Under the pieces are notes generated by a model. It was given only the letters and a program-made list of their open reading frames with translations, was not told the DNA's origin and ran no database searches. 64,000 nt of DNA from Mimachlamys varia (Eukaryota; Mollusca; Bivalvia; Pectinida; Pectinidae): NCBI GenBank assembly GCA_947623455.1, contig OX392529.1, forward strand, positions 53,649,186 to 53,713,185, given 5' to 3'. Below, in pieces: positions 1-13,167 of the stretch (position 1 is its first letter; each line of letters starts with the position of its first letter). The position numbers and the translations under genes are program-made.

Positions 1-1770
1 ATCCCTGGCATGGTTCAAAGGTAAAGTTCATATTTTACATCTTCGCAAGGTCAGCGGATCAAAAGTCAAGGTCAAACATTTCCTTACTGCTAAACTTTTG
101 ATTATGCCATTATGAAGCAAAGTTGTCAACTAACCAAACCTCAGATCATTAGATGAAAGGTTAAGGTTAAATTAACAGCTTAGCATTTTATGCTAGCATT
201 GAACTGTTTTCAGTGTCATTCATGGGCGATATGAATGCCAACTGAACAAATGCAAATTCAATGAAGCTTGTATGCTTGTTCAAATAATAGAACAGCCATT
301 GCACGGGACGGTCAGTGATATCCAACGCAAAATTAAGAGTCATGATAATGATGACGTCAGCAATCGGTCAATGGCATTCAAAGCAATGCATTTTTTGGGC
401 TGCACACCATTTGTTCACTTCAAATTCCATTCATTATTTGTTTCTGTTGAGTTAATGGTTAAGAATAAAATGCCGTTCATTTGTATGGCAAACTTATATA
501 TATATAAAAAACAACAAAATACAAAAGAAAATAGCAACAAAAAAACAACACAAACAATTTAATTAATATGGAAGTGTTCCTATTCCGAATTGGCTACCAT
601 CACGTGTAACAAACCTATGTATAATAAAACATGGCTAATAACTAAACTACTCGATGTAAACGTATCATCAAAAATTTGCTATTCAGAATGGAAGATAACT
701 TAGAAAAATAATAATGATTTTTTTTAACAATCAGTGTTAAAACAAAGGAATTTTCAAGTCAACGCTTTAACCTCATGAGAATCATCATTTAAGCATTAAA
801 CTGCTAGCGCGGTTCATGCTATTTTCCTGTAATGTAGTGGGCGTTCATATCGCCTATAACTCGAAACAGAATGCAGTGTAATGCTTATATTTACATTTCT
901 ACTTCTAACCATACCCGAAGAAAAAAATTTCGACCAAAAATAATACAAATTTAGCTCCAGGAAATGTTGAATTTACAGAACAGCCCGTAGCGCGTGCTCG
1001 TTTTCGAGAGACGGAAACGTTTCACTTGCTTTCTCCTGGGACGGGGACTTGGAAATATAGTCCGTGTAAAACAACTACCGTACAAGGATTTTATTATGAA
1101 AATGTTGAAACTTTGGCAGTTATGCTGACAATTTTTCGCGACGATAGGCCTTCACATTCCGAGAATCAGGGAGAGGGGTCCTTCTTCATGGCGAAGAATG
1201 GTTGATTGTGTTTGACGACGCATTCTTTTTCGATGTTAAAATAAGTTTATTCGATTTTATCTATTAAACGATTTAAATGGACTAAAGTCAGCCAAGAAGT
1301 TGTCTATAATTATTTCTCATCCAAACAAGAGATTGGCGTGATATGCATTGTTTTTAACCTTCATCTCAAGTTCGTATTCATACTCGTTTCGGGTTATAGG
1401 CCTATGAATCGAAACGGAAGTTGCTTGGTTTATTTAGTGACACTGCAGCGCAAATGTAAATATTTCTTCGTAAAGGTACCCAATAGTGAGAGACCGCATC
1501 ATCTTCGGGCCTTTCCGGAAAGCTCGGAAAAACACGAGATGTTTCAATTGATAATACAGGCGCTTGCGCAAAGCGTGTATACACTAACTAATTGCGTTTG
1601 CCTCGTTGTCACTTATGGGATCTTGTTGGAGAATGTACAAAATGTCAGTATCACTTTCCTGTGACCGACGTTGACGGGTATTTCAGAAGTGTAGTACGGT
1701 CAGTAGCAGATGGCTGTGAACGTTCTATGTGCGTCGAGCTTTCCTGATAATCTCTCTCTAGTGACGTATG
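1..1770. other. Gene-free AT-rich sequence
   Basis: I see no supportable gene here. The open frames are under about 110 codons, overlap on both strands and have no recognisable motif. No tandem array or clear inverted repeat was found by eye. Confidence 0.5.
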
Positions 1771-1773
1771 GAT

Positions 1774-2018
1774 CACAGGAACCTGAAAATTTACAACTAG
1801 GTTTTGACCTAAACTAAAGTCTTTAGAGTAATTTTACACTTTTGTGGGGTTGAGATCAAATTTCTATAAAAAATGCCCCCTCTCCTTTCATGGTCATAAA
1901 CCATTGAGAGGTCATTTTATTTTGAAAATTGATATACACCCACAAAAGTGTCTTATTACTCTTAACACTTTAAATAGTTAAGGTCCAAAAATAGCTTACA
2001 AGTTAGCAGGTCCCTGTG
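1774..2018. mobile_element. MITE family 1 (hAT-like), full copy
   Basis: The two ends are inverted copies of each other, running inward from CACAGGAACCTGAAAATTT on the left to the complementary GCAGGTCCCTGTG on the right. The element is non-coding. Flanking 8-mers GTATGGAT (left) and GTATAGAT (right) look like an aged 8-bp target duplication, as made by hAT transposases. Other copies in this window: 9677-9886, 12039-12204, 17169-17382, with half copies at 5250-5363 and 7350-7470. Confidence 0.75.
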
Positions 2019-2489
2019 GTATAGATCAACAAGATAATGTCTTGGCCTGAGAGAAACAGCGTTGATGGAACATTGCTTGGAACGCGGTAGTGAAGATGTT
2101 CTGGTAGATAATCAGCATTTAAAAAAGTGAATACCATTCTTCCCTAGCTGACAAGTTCAAGGTGATCTGCTGTTTGTCCTTGACCTATCTTTGTTAGTAC
2201 ATAAGCACCATGTTACCGACATGTCGGCTGTACTGCTTTATACAGGTTTGGGTTTTGGTTCATTTTGTTATATTTACATTTCATGGCCCTGCATCATGCA
2301 GTTGTAGTGCATATTGAAGGCAAATGTTGTTATAAAACTGTAACAGCATTTGCTGGTGTGACGTCATCATTCTTTATTGTGACGTCATCAATTTCATTGT
2401 TGCCTTGATTTGCTGTTCAAACTCGGTTGGATATAACTAAATATAGGTTAGTTGGTTGATTGTTTTTACGTCCTATTAACAGCCAGGGT

Positions 2490-2775
2490 CATTTAAGGAC
2501 AGCTAGATGTACTGGCGAGATTCTTTTGAGGTACATCAAAGGGTCGAACTTCCATATCCAGAAGTTACGATCACCTTCGCTCTCTACACCCATGGAATAT
2601 GTCATGACAAAACTGAAGGCTCTGTCCGCCACCATGTTGATGAGGCAAACAGATTTGTTCGACCCTTTGATGTACATCAAAAGAATCTCGCCGGTACATA
2701 ACGCTTTCAGTTTTGTCATGACATATTCCAGGGGTGTAGAGAGCATAGATGAGCATTACCTCTGGATATCAAGGA
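2490..2775. mobile_element. Foldback element (FB family) copy
   Basis: This copy has the FB arm (ATATCCAGAAGTTACGATC followed by CTCTCTACACCCATGGAATA) and its inverse near 2710-2765, with the core phrase TTTGATGTACATCAAA between. It is non-coding; the open frames across it on both strands are by-products of the inverted repeat. Other copies are at 8450-8960, 13879-15126, 30081-30630, 33096-34610, 37405-37540, 39367-39712, 40607-40852 and 50636-51440. Confidence 0.7.
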
Positions 2776-3089
2776 CATCTACAACATTACCAATCAGAAG
2801 CTTTCGTGAATTGGTCGTATGTCGCAACCAAAACCGACTTTATCTTGATAGATGTGAGATCGTCAAGTATACGTCTGCAATACTATTTAAAGTTTCAGAC
2901 GACGAATCTGATTTTATATTTACAAGAATTTTATCAATTTTTATGCCAAAATACATGACAAGTTTCTTGCATCGACATACTTACGGCGCCAAAGTCGACT
3001 TTTGTCGACAGCGAGGACGAGCGCCAAAGTCGACTATAGTCGACATTTTCGAAAACAATAATGAGCTGCAAATCTAAGCTTTTCATAAA

Positions 3090-3605
3090 ATTTTTGAAAT
3101 CCAAGATGGCTGCCAAGGTGACATGACCTTGACTGAATGTGAAAAATGTCCAAAAGGTACAGCGCTAAATTCATTTGAACTTTATATCCATCAAGTAGCA
3201 TGTTCCTACACCAACTAAATCAATGCTATAAATTGTTAAGCATAAATCTATATTTAGCAATAAATATATATTATGTCAGAGTTACATGTTTTGTTAACTT
3301 TATTTCCCATGGTAATATATGCCTGCCACCACTTATATTCTTCTTTATATCAGTAGATATATAAAAAATATACAGACACTCATAATATAGATTGAAACCT
3401 ACAGATAAGTGAAAAAAAGAAATATAGCTGTAAAATCAACAATTTTATCAAATTATGAAAATCCAAGATGGCCGCCAAGGTTACATGACCTTGATTGACC
3501 TTGAATGACATGTGATGAGGTGCATTTGGTAAAGCATCATCTGAACTTTATATCCACCAAGTAGCATGTCCCTACACCAACAAATAAGAAAAACATACAT
3601 TGTTA
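3090..3605 (+). repeat. Two direct copies of a ~145-bp repeat
   Basis: The stretch from about 3098 (AAATCCAAGATGGCTGCCAA) through the ACCAACTAAAT region near 3225 recurs at about 3458-3590 with the same order of phrases (ATGACCTTGA, GAACTTTATATCCA, AAGTAGCATGT). The copies are about 360 bp apart and diverged. There is no coding content. Confidence 0.65.
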
Positions 3606-5245
3606 ATTAAAATTCCTTTAATTAGTAATTAATATATGGCGCTGGGCCAATATGTTAATAAGGTAATTTGATATACGAAAAGACGAAAAGACCCTGAAAC
3701 AAATAGACAATTACAATTTACAATTACGCTATAATGGACATTCACTTAGTAGTACAAGACAAGAACAGCGACTCTTTATACATTAACGTGACCTCAACTC
3801 CACGCGCACGTATGGAATTTGACAATTATACAGACGCGAACACATTAGTTCCATTAAAACTTAAAATACCTACCCTATCGTTAGGACAGGGGTCTACTTA
3901 TTTTGCGGCGAAATGCGCACTCCGGACAACAGGAGAAGTGCTCAGTACACTATAAGGAACCTAATACTTATAAAAACATAAATATATGTAGTAATTTACC
4001 TGTTATACCTATTTCAAATATAACTATTACAAGAATATAATTATAGTTGAAACTGAATGAACCTTATGAATTTAACTTTGTAAAAAAAATAGGATACCAC
4101 GCCCTTATTACGTTGCAGGACTGGGCACTATGCGCTCCTTACAACTAATGAAACTTTTCGAAGTAAAAATATAATTGAATTGCCAATGAAAATAATAAAG
4201 CTAATATATTATAATTATTATTTAAAACTAACCTGTTTCCGATACGTCAAAGTCTGTTTCCCACATGCATGTATCATATATATATGTGTACCAATCTGTC
4301 GATCGTGTCAGATAGTGCTGCTGGCATGGGCAGAGGCGTCTTGTGCCTTGTGTCGCCAGTGTCAGAGTGGCTACCACGAAGTCAGGAACACAGGACAAGT
4401 GGACAAACAAGTTTAACAACACTATAAATAGCAACACGTGTACAAAATATGCACGTGAACAGCTTTCTCGCCACTAATTAAAATACAGGTAACACACCTG
4501 GACAACGTCACATGACAATCACGTGACATACAAACACAGCTCACCATATGACAACCACGTGGCGATACACAGACGTACATGTTGACGCAAACACAGCACA
4601 ACTCAGTATAATACAAGGGCCTACTACAGAACATTTAACGAAAATAATAGAATACAAATCACACTCTGCCACATACACCCCCCTTTTGCTGATGTTGCCC
4701 TCAACATCCGAATGTACAGATGTATGAACATAAACCGACAATAATTTCCAACTCAAGTTAAAACTAAATTAATAATGTACTGTCCATAGGGCTCGGGAAG
4801 GTCGGTATTATTCAAGATGCCTCTCTGGATCAGTTCTTCAAAGACATTCATCTTGTCACCCAAGCACGACCCGAGATTCTGCGTCATCAAATTCTGCCCT
4901 CCTGTACATGTGCCCTCATGGTTCCTTGGTGATCGCCTGCGAGGTGGCCCCAATTCCCTATCCAACCCACCGGATTCCTCCCCCCCCCCCTTCAGAAGGA
5001 ATGGGCAGTTGGGCGACTCAACCACCAATAACCCCATCCGATTCTCCCCGCCTCTCTGGCTCATTGGTACTATCACTCAATGGTGAAGCTTTCGAATCGG
5101 CCTTCCGTCTGGGTTGTGGGATGAGCCGTTCTCTCAGGTCTCCAATAGGAAGCAGGAGATTTCTATGCAGTGTTCTACTGCCCTCTTCTCCTGTGGCACC
5201 TTCCTTCCTAACAACAAATACTAGGATGTCCTCATTAAGCTAGCC
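3606..5245. other. Unassigned sequence with short open frames
   Basis: Several overlapping open frames of 70-110 codons exist on both strands (for example + 3734-3955, - 4753-5076, + 4908-5243). None shows a domain I recognise, and the one at 4908-5243 owes part of its openness to a C-run near 4981. The stretch could be the decayed remains of a mobile element. I do not call a gene. Confidence 0.35.
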
Positions 5246-5249
5246 TTTA

Positions 5250-5363
5250 TGACCTTTGAGGGGGCATTTTCATAAAAATTTTTTATCTAAACCCCCCAAA
5301 AGAGTAAACATCCTACAGTTAAGGTCCAAAACTAGCTGAACCAAATTCTCAAGTCCCTGTGAT
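5250..5363. mobile_element. MITE family 1, half copy
   Basis: Only the right half remains: CCCCCCAAAAGAGTAAA, then AAGGTCCAAAACTAGCTG, then the terminal CAAGTCCCTGTG. It is non-coding. Confidence 0.6.
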
Positions 5364-5636
5364 CAATATACCTCTTTCACCAGAAATTTTGATAACATCT
5401 TTTAATGATCACCAACGGTAAAAAAACCAACTACAACATTCAGCCTGTACGGTCAGCGGTTTTGGATATTTAGAAAGTAGATTATACATCTCAAAGTGGC
5501 TTTAATTTATGTGAATACATGTTTTCGTATCCTATTTCGTTGATCACTCGGCGAGTGTCTGCTCCTGTTACAGGCAATATGCCCGTGCGTGTTACCCGAC
5601 ACCTCCGTGTAAACAATAAAAAAAGGTATACCTGTT

Positions 5637-5870
5637 ATGTTCAAACTTTTTTCTAATAATGTTGGATTGATGCAAGTAGAAATTTTATCACCGTTACTTT
5701 TTTCTCTGTTTATAAACGATTTTGAAAATAGCTTTATAGAAAGTGGTGCATCACATTACGACTTTGATGAATTGAGTTTATTTCCTCTTCTATATGCAGA
5801 TAATTTAGCTTTATTTTATGAGTCAGTCGAAGGCTTACAAAGCCTTATATTTATACCTCTCCCTTCTTGA
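5637..5870 (+). pseudogene. LINE reverse transcriptase relic (palm region)
   Basis: The 77-codon frame reads like the palm of a non-LTR reverse transcriptase. ILSPLLFSLFINDFE near residues 17-31 corresponds to the usual G-x-x-L-SP-LF-INDLE block, and LLYADNLALFYESVEGLQ near residues 50-67 to the YADD catalytic block. The second aspartate is replaced by asparagine (YADN). The flanks hold no fingers domain or endonuclease. This is a short, 5'- and 3'-truncated dead copy. The RT assignment is firm; the clade is not determined. Confidence 0.8.
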
Positions 5871-7345
5871 GCTTAGTAAACTCTGACTGCGAATATATTA
5901 GCGTATACGCAGTGAAAAAAGGCTCGGTGGATTGATATTTGTTCAAATATGGCGTCGTTCACGCTTAGGAACAATAAGTATTCGCTGACGGCCATTGTTT
6001 GGTTCCTTCAAGATTTTGAAATGTGGAACATATATGGAATCAATTTCGTATGATTATACCATAAATGGTTTCTAGCAAACTTTTGATTTCAATGAGTCGC
6101 ATTCGAAATTCTTTGACGGTAACGCAAACATGGCGGCGACCTGCAGTTATGATGTACGTCGTCGGACCGCGTCACAACCAGATCACTGTGTTAATGCGTG
6201 TACACAACGACCGTTATAAATGAAAAAAAAAATAAGTTCGAAGTGCTAGTAATATTATTAAATACCAAATTTTAAAATACTGCTATGAAGAAAACCAGTG
6301 TTTTTCACTATCTATTTTCTAAACTTAGCAATATGTCGATGAAGATTCCGTGGGACTATATCATCTTAGCAACCACTGCCATCGTAGTTACCATCGTAGC
6401 AACCCGCTTCGAATGTGTTTTCCCTTCGTATAGCACTTTAAAATTAATAATGATGTAAATATAAGGATTCTACCTCATTTTGACTGCGTATACGGTAGTA
6501 TGCCCGCAGTTGGCAACGAGCATATTCACTATGGAGCGCTAACATTTACTTATTCTTCATTTCATCACAGTATTCAGTAATTTATTGGTTTTTGAATACT
6601 TTTACCTTCATGTAAACATTTAAATCCACCGGAATAGGAAAATAATGTAGATATATGTCTCGCTATTTAAAATTCATTAAATAAATTAAATAATACTGAA
6701 GACCTGTAAAACAATTATGAAATCGATTTATCGCGCGGATGGCTTCATTACATTCTTGTTCCAGTCTACTCAGCTGTAAATGACTACGTGGTTGGATAGT
6801 GCTAAAAATTATAGAATGCTAACTGTGAGCGCCGAAATGGCAGCACCGGTTGTATGCTCCCCAGGGAGTTGAAACTGATATTGGCCTGTTGCTAAGGTTC
6901 TATAACCACGGATAATAATTTCTGGACCGCTTTGAGTCGATGTTTAAAGTTATGTTAAGTGGTATATAAGAACCTCGAATTATTATTATTAATACCGATA
7001 AAATAAACAAATATAATAAAAAAATGTGCACGTTTAAAGCATTTTTCTGCAGCAAGTCAACTGAAAAATATCTTCCTTCTGGTGTTCTGTGTTTCCTGAG
7101 TTAAATATTGTTTTAAAAATCTGATAAGATTGAGAACATATTTTCCCAAATCATCGTTTGTTGACGTCAAAAGTGTTTTATATAGCTTTATTGCTGAAAC
7201 GGAAGGACACTTGACTTCTACCACCAATGAAATATGCTTCAATAAACGTATTGTGCGGATCAAGTACACCCCGTATGAAGAAGAAAGATTTCTGTACTTA
7301 ACAAGCTGTACAAGGAGAATATATATATGTCAAGCTACGTTGTAA
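5871..7345. other. Gene-free AT-rich sequence
   Basis: Nothing recognisable apart from short frames without motifs (for example - 7057-7269 and + 7130-7345, which overlap each other). No structured repeat was noticed. Confidence 0.45.
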
Positions 7346-7349
7346 ACAT

Positions 7350-7470
7350 CTCAGGGACCTGAGAATTTGTTACAGCTAGTTTTGGACCTAAAATAGAGTG
7401 TTTAGAGTAATTTTACACATTTGGGGGGTTAAGATCAATTTTCGATAAAAATGCCCCCTCAATGGTCATG
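7350..7470. mobile_element. MITE family 1, left half copy
   Basis: Begins with the family end CAGGGACCTGAGAATTTG and continues through TACAGCTAGTTTTGGACC to AATGGTCATGA, then stops. The matching right half is absent. Confidence 0.65.
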
Positions 7471-7566
7471 AAAGATATAGAAATACAACCTATTGTTCCA
7501 ATTTTAAGTGAACTGTTTACGTGGACTAAAATCACGTCCGCCAACATCCATTATTAGATATAATTA

Positions 7567-7715
7567 CTCCGTTTAAACGGAGATAGGGTCTGGTTCCAAG
7601 TTCCGTTTATGTTAAACGGACTAGGGTATGGTTCCCAGTTCCGATTATGTTAAACGGAACTAGGATCTGGTTCCTAGTTTCGTTTTTGTTAAACGGCACT
7701 AGGAACTAGGAACCA
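7567..7715. repeat. ~44-bp tandem repeat, about 3 units
   Basis: Units alternate an AAACGGA block with a TCTGGTTCC(A/T)AGTT block. Each unit contains GTTAAACGGA and GGTTCC. Sequence drifts between units. Confidence 0.6.
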
Positions 7716-7849
7716 ACTTCATGCTACAATAATTACTCACTAATATTCATGTACCGGACTCGTGTATTCCAGTAGGAATCCAATCCTTGGCAGATTACTG
7801 TGCGTACAGAACTACCTAAACCCGGACATTGGATCTCGTTTTCTTTGTC

Positions 7850-8012
7850 TTAGTGAAACCTCGCTTAAAGAACACCTCGCTATTAAGACCACTTCATTTC
7901 AGTCCCGAAAAAATCTTCTATATGCATGTGTCTTTGTATTTTTAAGCTTCACTGTTAAGACCACCTCACTATTAAGACCACATCGCTATTAAGACCACCT
8001 CGCTATTAAGAC
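7850..8012. repeat. Short direct repeats of CTATTAAGACCACCTCG type
   Basis: The phrase CGCTATTAAGACCACCTC recurs four to five times with drift between about 7870 and 8010, and again in part near 8285. It is probably part of a dispersed element; no coding content is seen. Confidence 0.5.
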
Positions 8013-8449
8013 CAGTTTTGAATAGTCCAAAATACCAATTTTGCACCAAGTTTCACCTCACTACTCAGACCACCGAAAAATACAAAGTCACCTGGTGTGT
8101 ATTCCACTGTGTGCACCTGTCAAGTTTCAGATCAGTAAGCTGTATTTTAGTGTCAACTTGGCTGATCAGTTACAATTACAGTGTGTTTAACATTATAAAG
8201 CCTAAATATAAGTTAATGGACCATGTCAAAAAGTGGATTTCAGAGAAATCTGTCCGCATGGTCACTCTCGGTATTCAGACCACCCCGCTATTATGACCAC
8301 TTTGTGCGGTCCCTAAGACTGTATATCAATGTTTTAAATATTACATAAGAAGAATAAATTGTTATAATATGACATATACATGATTCAGTTCATTCCAACA
8401 TTATGACTTACTCTGCGCGCCACCTTGACCATGGGGCAAGCAGACTAGG

Positions 8450-8960
8450 TCGTCGACACATGCACATCAAAAGAATCTCGCGGTTACATAACGGTAAAAA
8501 TTGACAGGCTTTGAAGTCGGTTGTGGCTTCTTTGTAATCTTCAAGGGACAGGAATCAGCCTATCGATTGGTCGCGTGTTTTTTTTTACCGCAGACAAATC
8601 AGAATGCTATCTTTGTGCCCCCAATTTTGCCATGACATATTCCAGGGGTGTAATCCTCCATATCCAGGGTAAACGCTCACCTACGGTCTCCACACATGTG
8701 GAACATATCATGGCAAAATTGACGGTTCGGTGAAGACTTGTTCGACCCTTTGATGTACATCAAAAGAATATCGCGGCCACATAACGGTAAATACTTACAA
8801 GCTTTGAAGTCGATTGTGGTTTTGTTTTTGTAATCTTTGAAGGACAGAAATCAGCCTAGAGATTTGTCGGTTTTCTTTTACCTGAGCGTGCCTTCTGTTT
8901 TCCCATGACATATTCCAGTGGTGTAGAGAGTGATGGTGATCGTAAACCCTGGATACCGTG
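8450..8960. mobile_element. Two FB-family copies side by side
   Basis: Core phrases (ACATCAAAAGAAT, GGTTACATAACGGTAAAAA, GCTTTGAAGTCGGTTGTGG) occur twice, about 300 bp apart. Each copy is followed by a CATGACATATTCCAG arm. The first copy has lost its left arm. Confidence 0.65.
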
Positions 8961-9204
8961 GATGGAAATCCTTGAAAACAGATCGGAGTAAGAAAATTTT
9001 AAATACGTTTATTAGCATACATACATAAACAACATTTCGGGGCTACTTTTAAGACGTATAAAAGAGTGATATATACATTAGCGTCATAAAAGGGTTTATA
9101 CATCTATATAATTACCTATAATAAAACATATAAATATTTCAAGATAGACGTAAGTGCAGTTTATGAAGAATACAGAGTTTGTTTGTCTAAGGTTTAATGT
9201 CACC

Positions 9205-9615
9205 ACCACAGGGGCTAGGCACGGACCTATGTCACTGTGAAATGATTGTCAGATATTTTTTTTTACCTTTCTCGAATATAGCCCCTCCCACTACTATACA
9301 TCTGTTAGTACTAATATTAATACCCGGCATCCTATGGCTCTGCCCCGGCCGGGTAACGACGCAATATATAAAAATCGTCTCGTCGTGAAGAGCTACGTTA
9401 TCGCAGCTATACATCTGTGTCTGTCACTATGAAATGATTGTCAGATATTTTTTTTTACCTTTCTCGAATACAGCTCTACTACTATATTATCAGTGTATCT
9501 ATGTCACAGATATATAGGAGTGGGAGGGGTTATATTTGAGAGAGGTAAACAAATATATCTGACAATCATTTCACAGTGACATAGGTCCGTGCCTAGCCCC
9601 TGTGGTCACCACAAC
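9205..9615. mobile_element. Foldback element with ~115-bp inverted arms
   Basis: The arm at about 9208-9322 (ACAGGGGCTAGGCACGGACC, then AAATGATTGTCAGATAT) is repeated in inverse at about 9500-9608. A third partial copy of the arm lies at 9421-9480. The outermost bases are GTCACCACCACAGG and CCTGTGGTCACCAC. It is non-coding. Confidence 0.7.
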
Positions 9616-9676
9616 AGTAGACGTTCTGACGAAATCGGATGCGGAGTCACCGGAAACCCACATGCACTACTCCTAC

Positions 9677-9886
9677 CACAGGGACCTGAGAATTTGTTAC
9701 AGCTAGTTTTGGACCTAAAATAGAGTGTTTAGAGTAATTTTACATATCTGTGGGGGTTAAGATCAATTTTCGATAAAAATGCCCTCTCAATGGTCATGAA
9801 TGCTAGCTAGCACAAATATGTAAAATTACTCTAAACACCCTATTTTAGGGCCAAAACTAGCTGTAACAAATTCTCAGGTCCCTGTG
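9677..9886. mobile_element. MITE family 1 (hAT-like), full copy
   Basis: Starts CACAGGGACCTGAGAATTTG and ends in its inverse CAGGTCCCTGTG. Flanking 8-mers ACTCCTAC and GTTCCTAC fit an 8-bp target duplication. Confidence 0.8.
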
Positions 9887-10483
9887 GTTCCTACGTGTGT
9901 ATCCCGTTGGCTATAGAACCGACAGAGAATAATATAATATATCACCCTTGTGTTATGTAAACTGAGAAATCTCAACCCGAGGGTAAGATTAATGAATTTT
10001 TAGCACGAATCTCGTTATCTCGAATAGAAGTGTGCTCGGATATTTCGACCAATAGAAATGATCGTTTATCGTGAAACTCGGTTAGATCATTTTACCTTGC
10101 TATACTTCTATAGGCATGACGCGCATGACGTAACAAACGCTAAAGCAGTGTCACGTGGGTTTCCGACGATGGAGAGAATGAAGAAGGGCAAATTAACCCC
10201 CGGGCTATCCGTTCCCCCTCGGGGAGGGATACAGTTTTCTATAATAGTTGATATAGGAAAATAACACTTTTGGGTATATTTTGTCCATTTTTTTTAGGAA
10301 ACCATTCCTACTTGGTGACAATCTGTTCAAAAGTTTTAGAACTGGTTTCCTGTAATGACATAACAAATGTTGTATTTCACCCAGTTAACATGTTGATTTC
10401 ATCATTGAAATTGAGCTACCATACCTATAACATTACTCACGTGATCCCTAAGGCACTTGGGTCTTTTATTTTGAAATCGACGT

Positions 10484-11000
10484 TTTATCAAGTTCAAGTT
10501 CTTTATTCCTTAAGTCATTCGACTCATTGGATACAAATATATACAAATAATCACACAATAGAACAATACAACAACACGAAGCATATCAATTAACAAAGGG
10601 GAGTACATAACAACACACTTAAATAAGTTGCAATCTTAATTTGTTGGCATGGAACAAAAAAATTCCTAAGTTTCTGAATTCTATTACATTTTTGATATTT
10701 AGAAGTATAATTAGTTTAAACATACTCGGGTTCTTTACATAATATTTCTTTATATATTTTATACGAATTTCATTATAATATGGGCATGTTAAAACGAAGT
10801 GAAATTCATCTTCTACGTCACGTGATTTACATACAGTACACAATCTATTTTTACGTTCAACATTTTTATACCTACCATTTTCTATATTAAGCTTGTGGGC
10901 GGACAGTCTTAGTTTTGTGATTTCTTTTCTGAAATTCTTTTCTAATATCAGATATGGACATTTTTACACAGTTTGCTTCCGTTTTACTTTGCAGAACCAT
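10484..11000 (-). pseudogene. LINE 3' end: RT C-terminus and tail
   Basis: On the minus strand, about 10935 to 10619 reads RKEITKLRLSAHKL, then a knuckle of CTVC plus HFVLTCPYYNEIR, the usual C-terminal block of many non-LTR retrotransposon polyproteins. A stop follows at 10619. The untranslated tail runs to about 10484 and ends with AATAAAGAACTTGAACTTGA. A frameshift near 10935 separates a short upstream piece in another frame. The copy is 5'-truncated, as expected from incomplete reverse transcription, and not functional. Confidence 0.8.
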
Positions 11001-12038
11001 TAATGGGACCGACTGTATTTTAATCGACGGCGTCATATTTAATCTGTCACATTTTAAAGTTGAATTATAAGAAAATATGCCGGAAAAGATGGATGCATTG
11101 TAGCATCATATCAGTAGCATTTTATGAGGTACTATAAATTTCCAATAAGAGGATAATTGGTTTTTATGGTCAAGGTTTTAGTGACCGGTCCTGATAACAG
11201 CATCTTGGGACTAAATAATCCCCCCACGTGGTTCTCCATAGCTGTTATTTGGCATCCGTTCACACTGCCCACTGCAGTTAATCATATTTGTTCAAAACAA
11301 TATGATAACATGGATGCAACCGATTGCGTTCATAACGGCATGAAGATTGAACAAAAATCAACTCGGTTTAATCAATATATTTACATTTTTACTCAAGAAT
11401 GACTGTCTGATTTAATTCTCCTACTCCGGCATACATAATGAAATTAATTTTTAACTGTGTCGTCCTTTAAACGACATTGGTAGAATATTCCTAATTTGAA
11501 TAAAATTAGCGCCAATAATTGATCATAGTCATTTGAGTGTTTGGCGAAGGGACGCGGGTTATATGTTATCGGAAGCAAAGCGACAAGACTCTCATTGAAC
11601 ACGATTAACGTGAAACGTCATAAGTCGACCATCTCAATAGATGTAAACTTAATCATAGTTTTTTTTTTTATTTAAGCATTAAATTGCTTTCTGAAGTATG
11701 TGGTATATAGTCAATATGAATTCCCACTGCATTACTCACATTACCATGTAACTTTATTAGAGTCTATTTAGGAACGTACTGAGAATATGATCATACAATG
11801 TATGTTGACGTATTTCTTCACCATTGAATGTTTTGAGAATTAGAATTAGCCTATGCTTTAATCGTAGATTCAAAATTTCAAGAAAAAATCTCTTTCGCAC
11901 TCAAGTCAAATCAGTGTCTGTTTCTGACATGTATTTCGTTTTGTGTTAGATGTTTACATTGTATTATGCGTAAGTTACGTCTGAGGAGAACCATGCCCCG
12001 TTTAAGCGGCTTCACCTTACATTCTAGTCGGTCAGAAA
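11001..12038. other. Gene-free AT-rich sequence
   Basis: No supportable gene. A frame at 11157-11402 has no recognisable motif. Confidence 0.45.
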
Positions 12039-12204
12039 CACAGGGGCATGAGGATTTGTTGCCCTAGACTGATGTATTTTGAGTAATTTCACTTTGGGGG
12101 TCGGGGAAGTGGGGGGGGGGGGGGGGGGGGGGGGAGGGGGCATCTTGATCGAAAATTGATCTTAAGTCCAACACTAGCTATTACAAATGCCCCAGGCCCC
12201 TGTT
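12039..12204. mobile_element. MITE family 1 copy with a long G-run
   Basis: Ends are CACAGGGGCATGAGGATTTG and the inverse, flanked by GTCAGAAA and GTCAGATG. The middle contains an almost pure G tract (about 12110-12136), a likely slippage product. Confidence 0.6.
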
Positions 12205-12394
12205 GTCAGATGTAATGAGGCAAATGACAATACCTCTTTGTTACACCAAAGAATGCTTATAACTTTGATTAAGACATAATTATGCATGTATCTTAAGATT
12301 TGTATTAAAACTTTAATAACTTTTTGTCTACCAAATAGTTTGTCAAGTTAATTACAATGTTCAACTTAAATGCTCAAAAAATCATTCATAGTGT

Positions 12395-12835
12395 GTTTAT
12401 TTTTCATTTTGTAAATGTATATGTTCAACATGAATACTAAATTTCTTAGCGTGAGGTTTTTACATTTTGTAAATGTATATGTTCAATATAAATACTAAAT
12501 TTCATAGCGGGAGGTTTTTACATTTTGTAAATGTATATGTTCAACATGAATACTTAATTTCTTAGCGTGAGGTTTTTACATTTTGTAAATGTATATGTTC
12601 AACATGAATACTTAATTTCTTAGCGTGAGGTTTTTACATTTTGTAAATGTATATAATGTTCAACATAAATACTAAATTTCATAGCGTGAAGTTTTTACAT
12701 TTTGTAAATGTATATGTTCAACATGAATACTTAATTTCTTAGCGTGAGGTTTTTACATTTTGTAAATGTATATAATGTTCAACATAAATACTAAATTTCA
12801 TAGCGTGAAGTTTTTACATTTTGTAAATGTATACG
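12395..12835. repeat. ~60-bp minisatellite, about 7 units
   Basis: Each unit has TTTTACATTTTGTAAATGTA, ATGTTCAACATGAATACT and TTTCTTAGCGTGAGG. Units are 57-62 bp and the last ones alternate two versions (higher-order pairing). It lies about 330 bp upstream of the ACE-A start codon. Confidence 0.8.
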
Positions 12836-12975
12836 CATATTCTTATATCAGTCAACGTATTACTCAAGTACATGTATATGCTTATAGTCATACATACTTA
12901 CACAGAGAATACCGCCACATGCGAACGGATACCTTGTTGTGATTATGCAAATTAGGCGCGTGGTGAGTATACATG

Positions 12976-12982
12976 TATATAT
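12976..12982 (+). promoter_or_regulatory. Possible TATA box for ACE-A
   Basis: TATATAT lies about 190 bp before the ATG at 13168, which would allow a 5' leader of roughly 150 bases. Such strings are frequent in this AT-rich sequence, so this is only a candidate; a 5' untranslated exon further upstream cannot be excluded. Confidence 0.2.
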
Positions 12983-13167
12983 GTGAAGGGAACATAATCT
13001 TACAGTGAACAGGTGCGCAGGTACCATCATGACTTGAAAGTTCAGTGAAAATACACTGTTTTATTCCGAAGAGCCATTACGCATCATCAACAACAACAGT
13101 GTTTTAAAAAAAACTATCACACTCATCATATGTGTTAAAAAAAACCAGACAGCCTTATCTTAAAATA

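Noticed and set aside
2460..3077. Plus-strand frame of 205 codons
   Set aside because: It begins inside an FB element and continues into repeat sequence; the minus strand is open over the same arm and no protein motif is seen.
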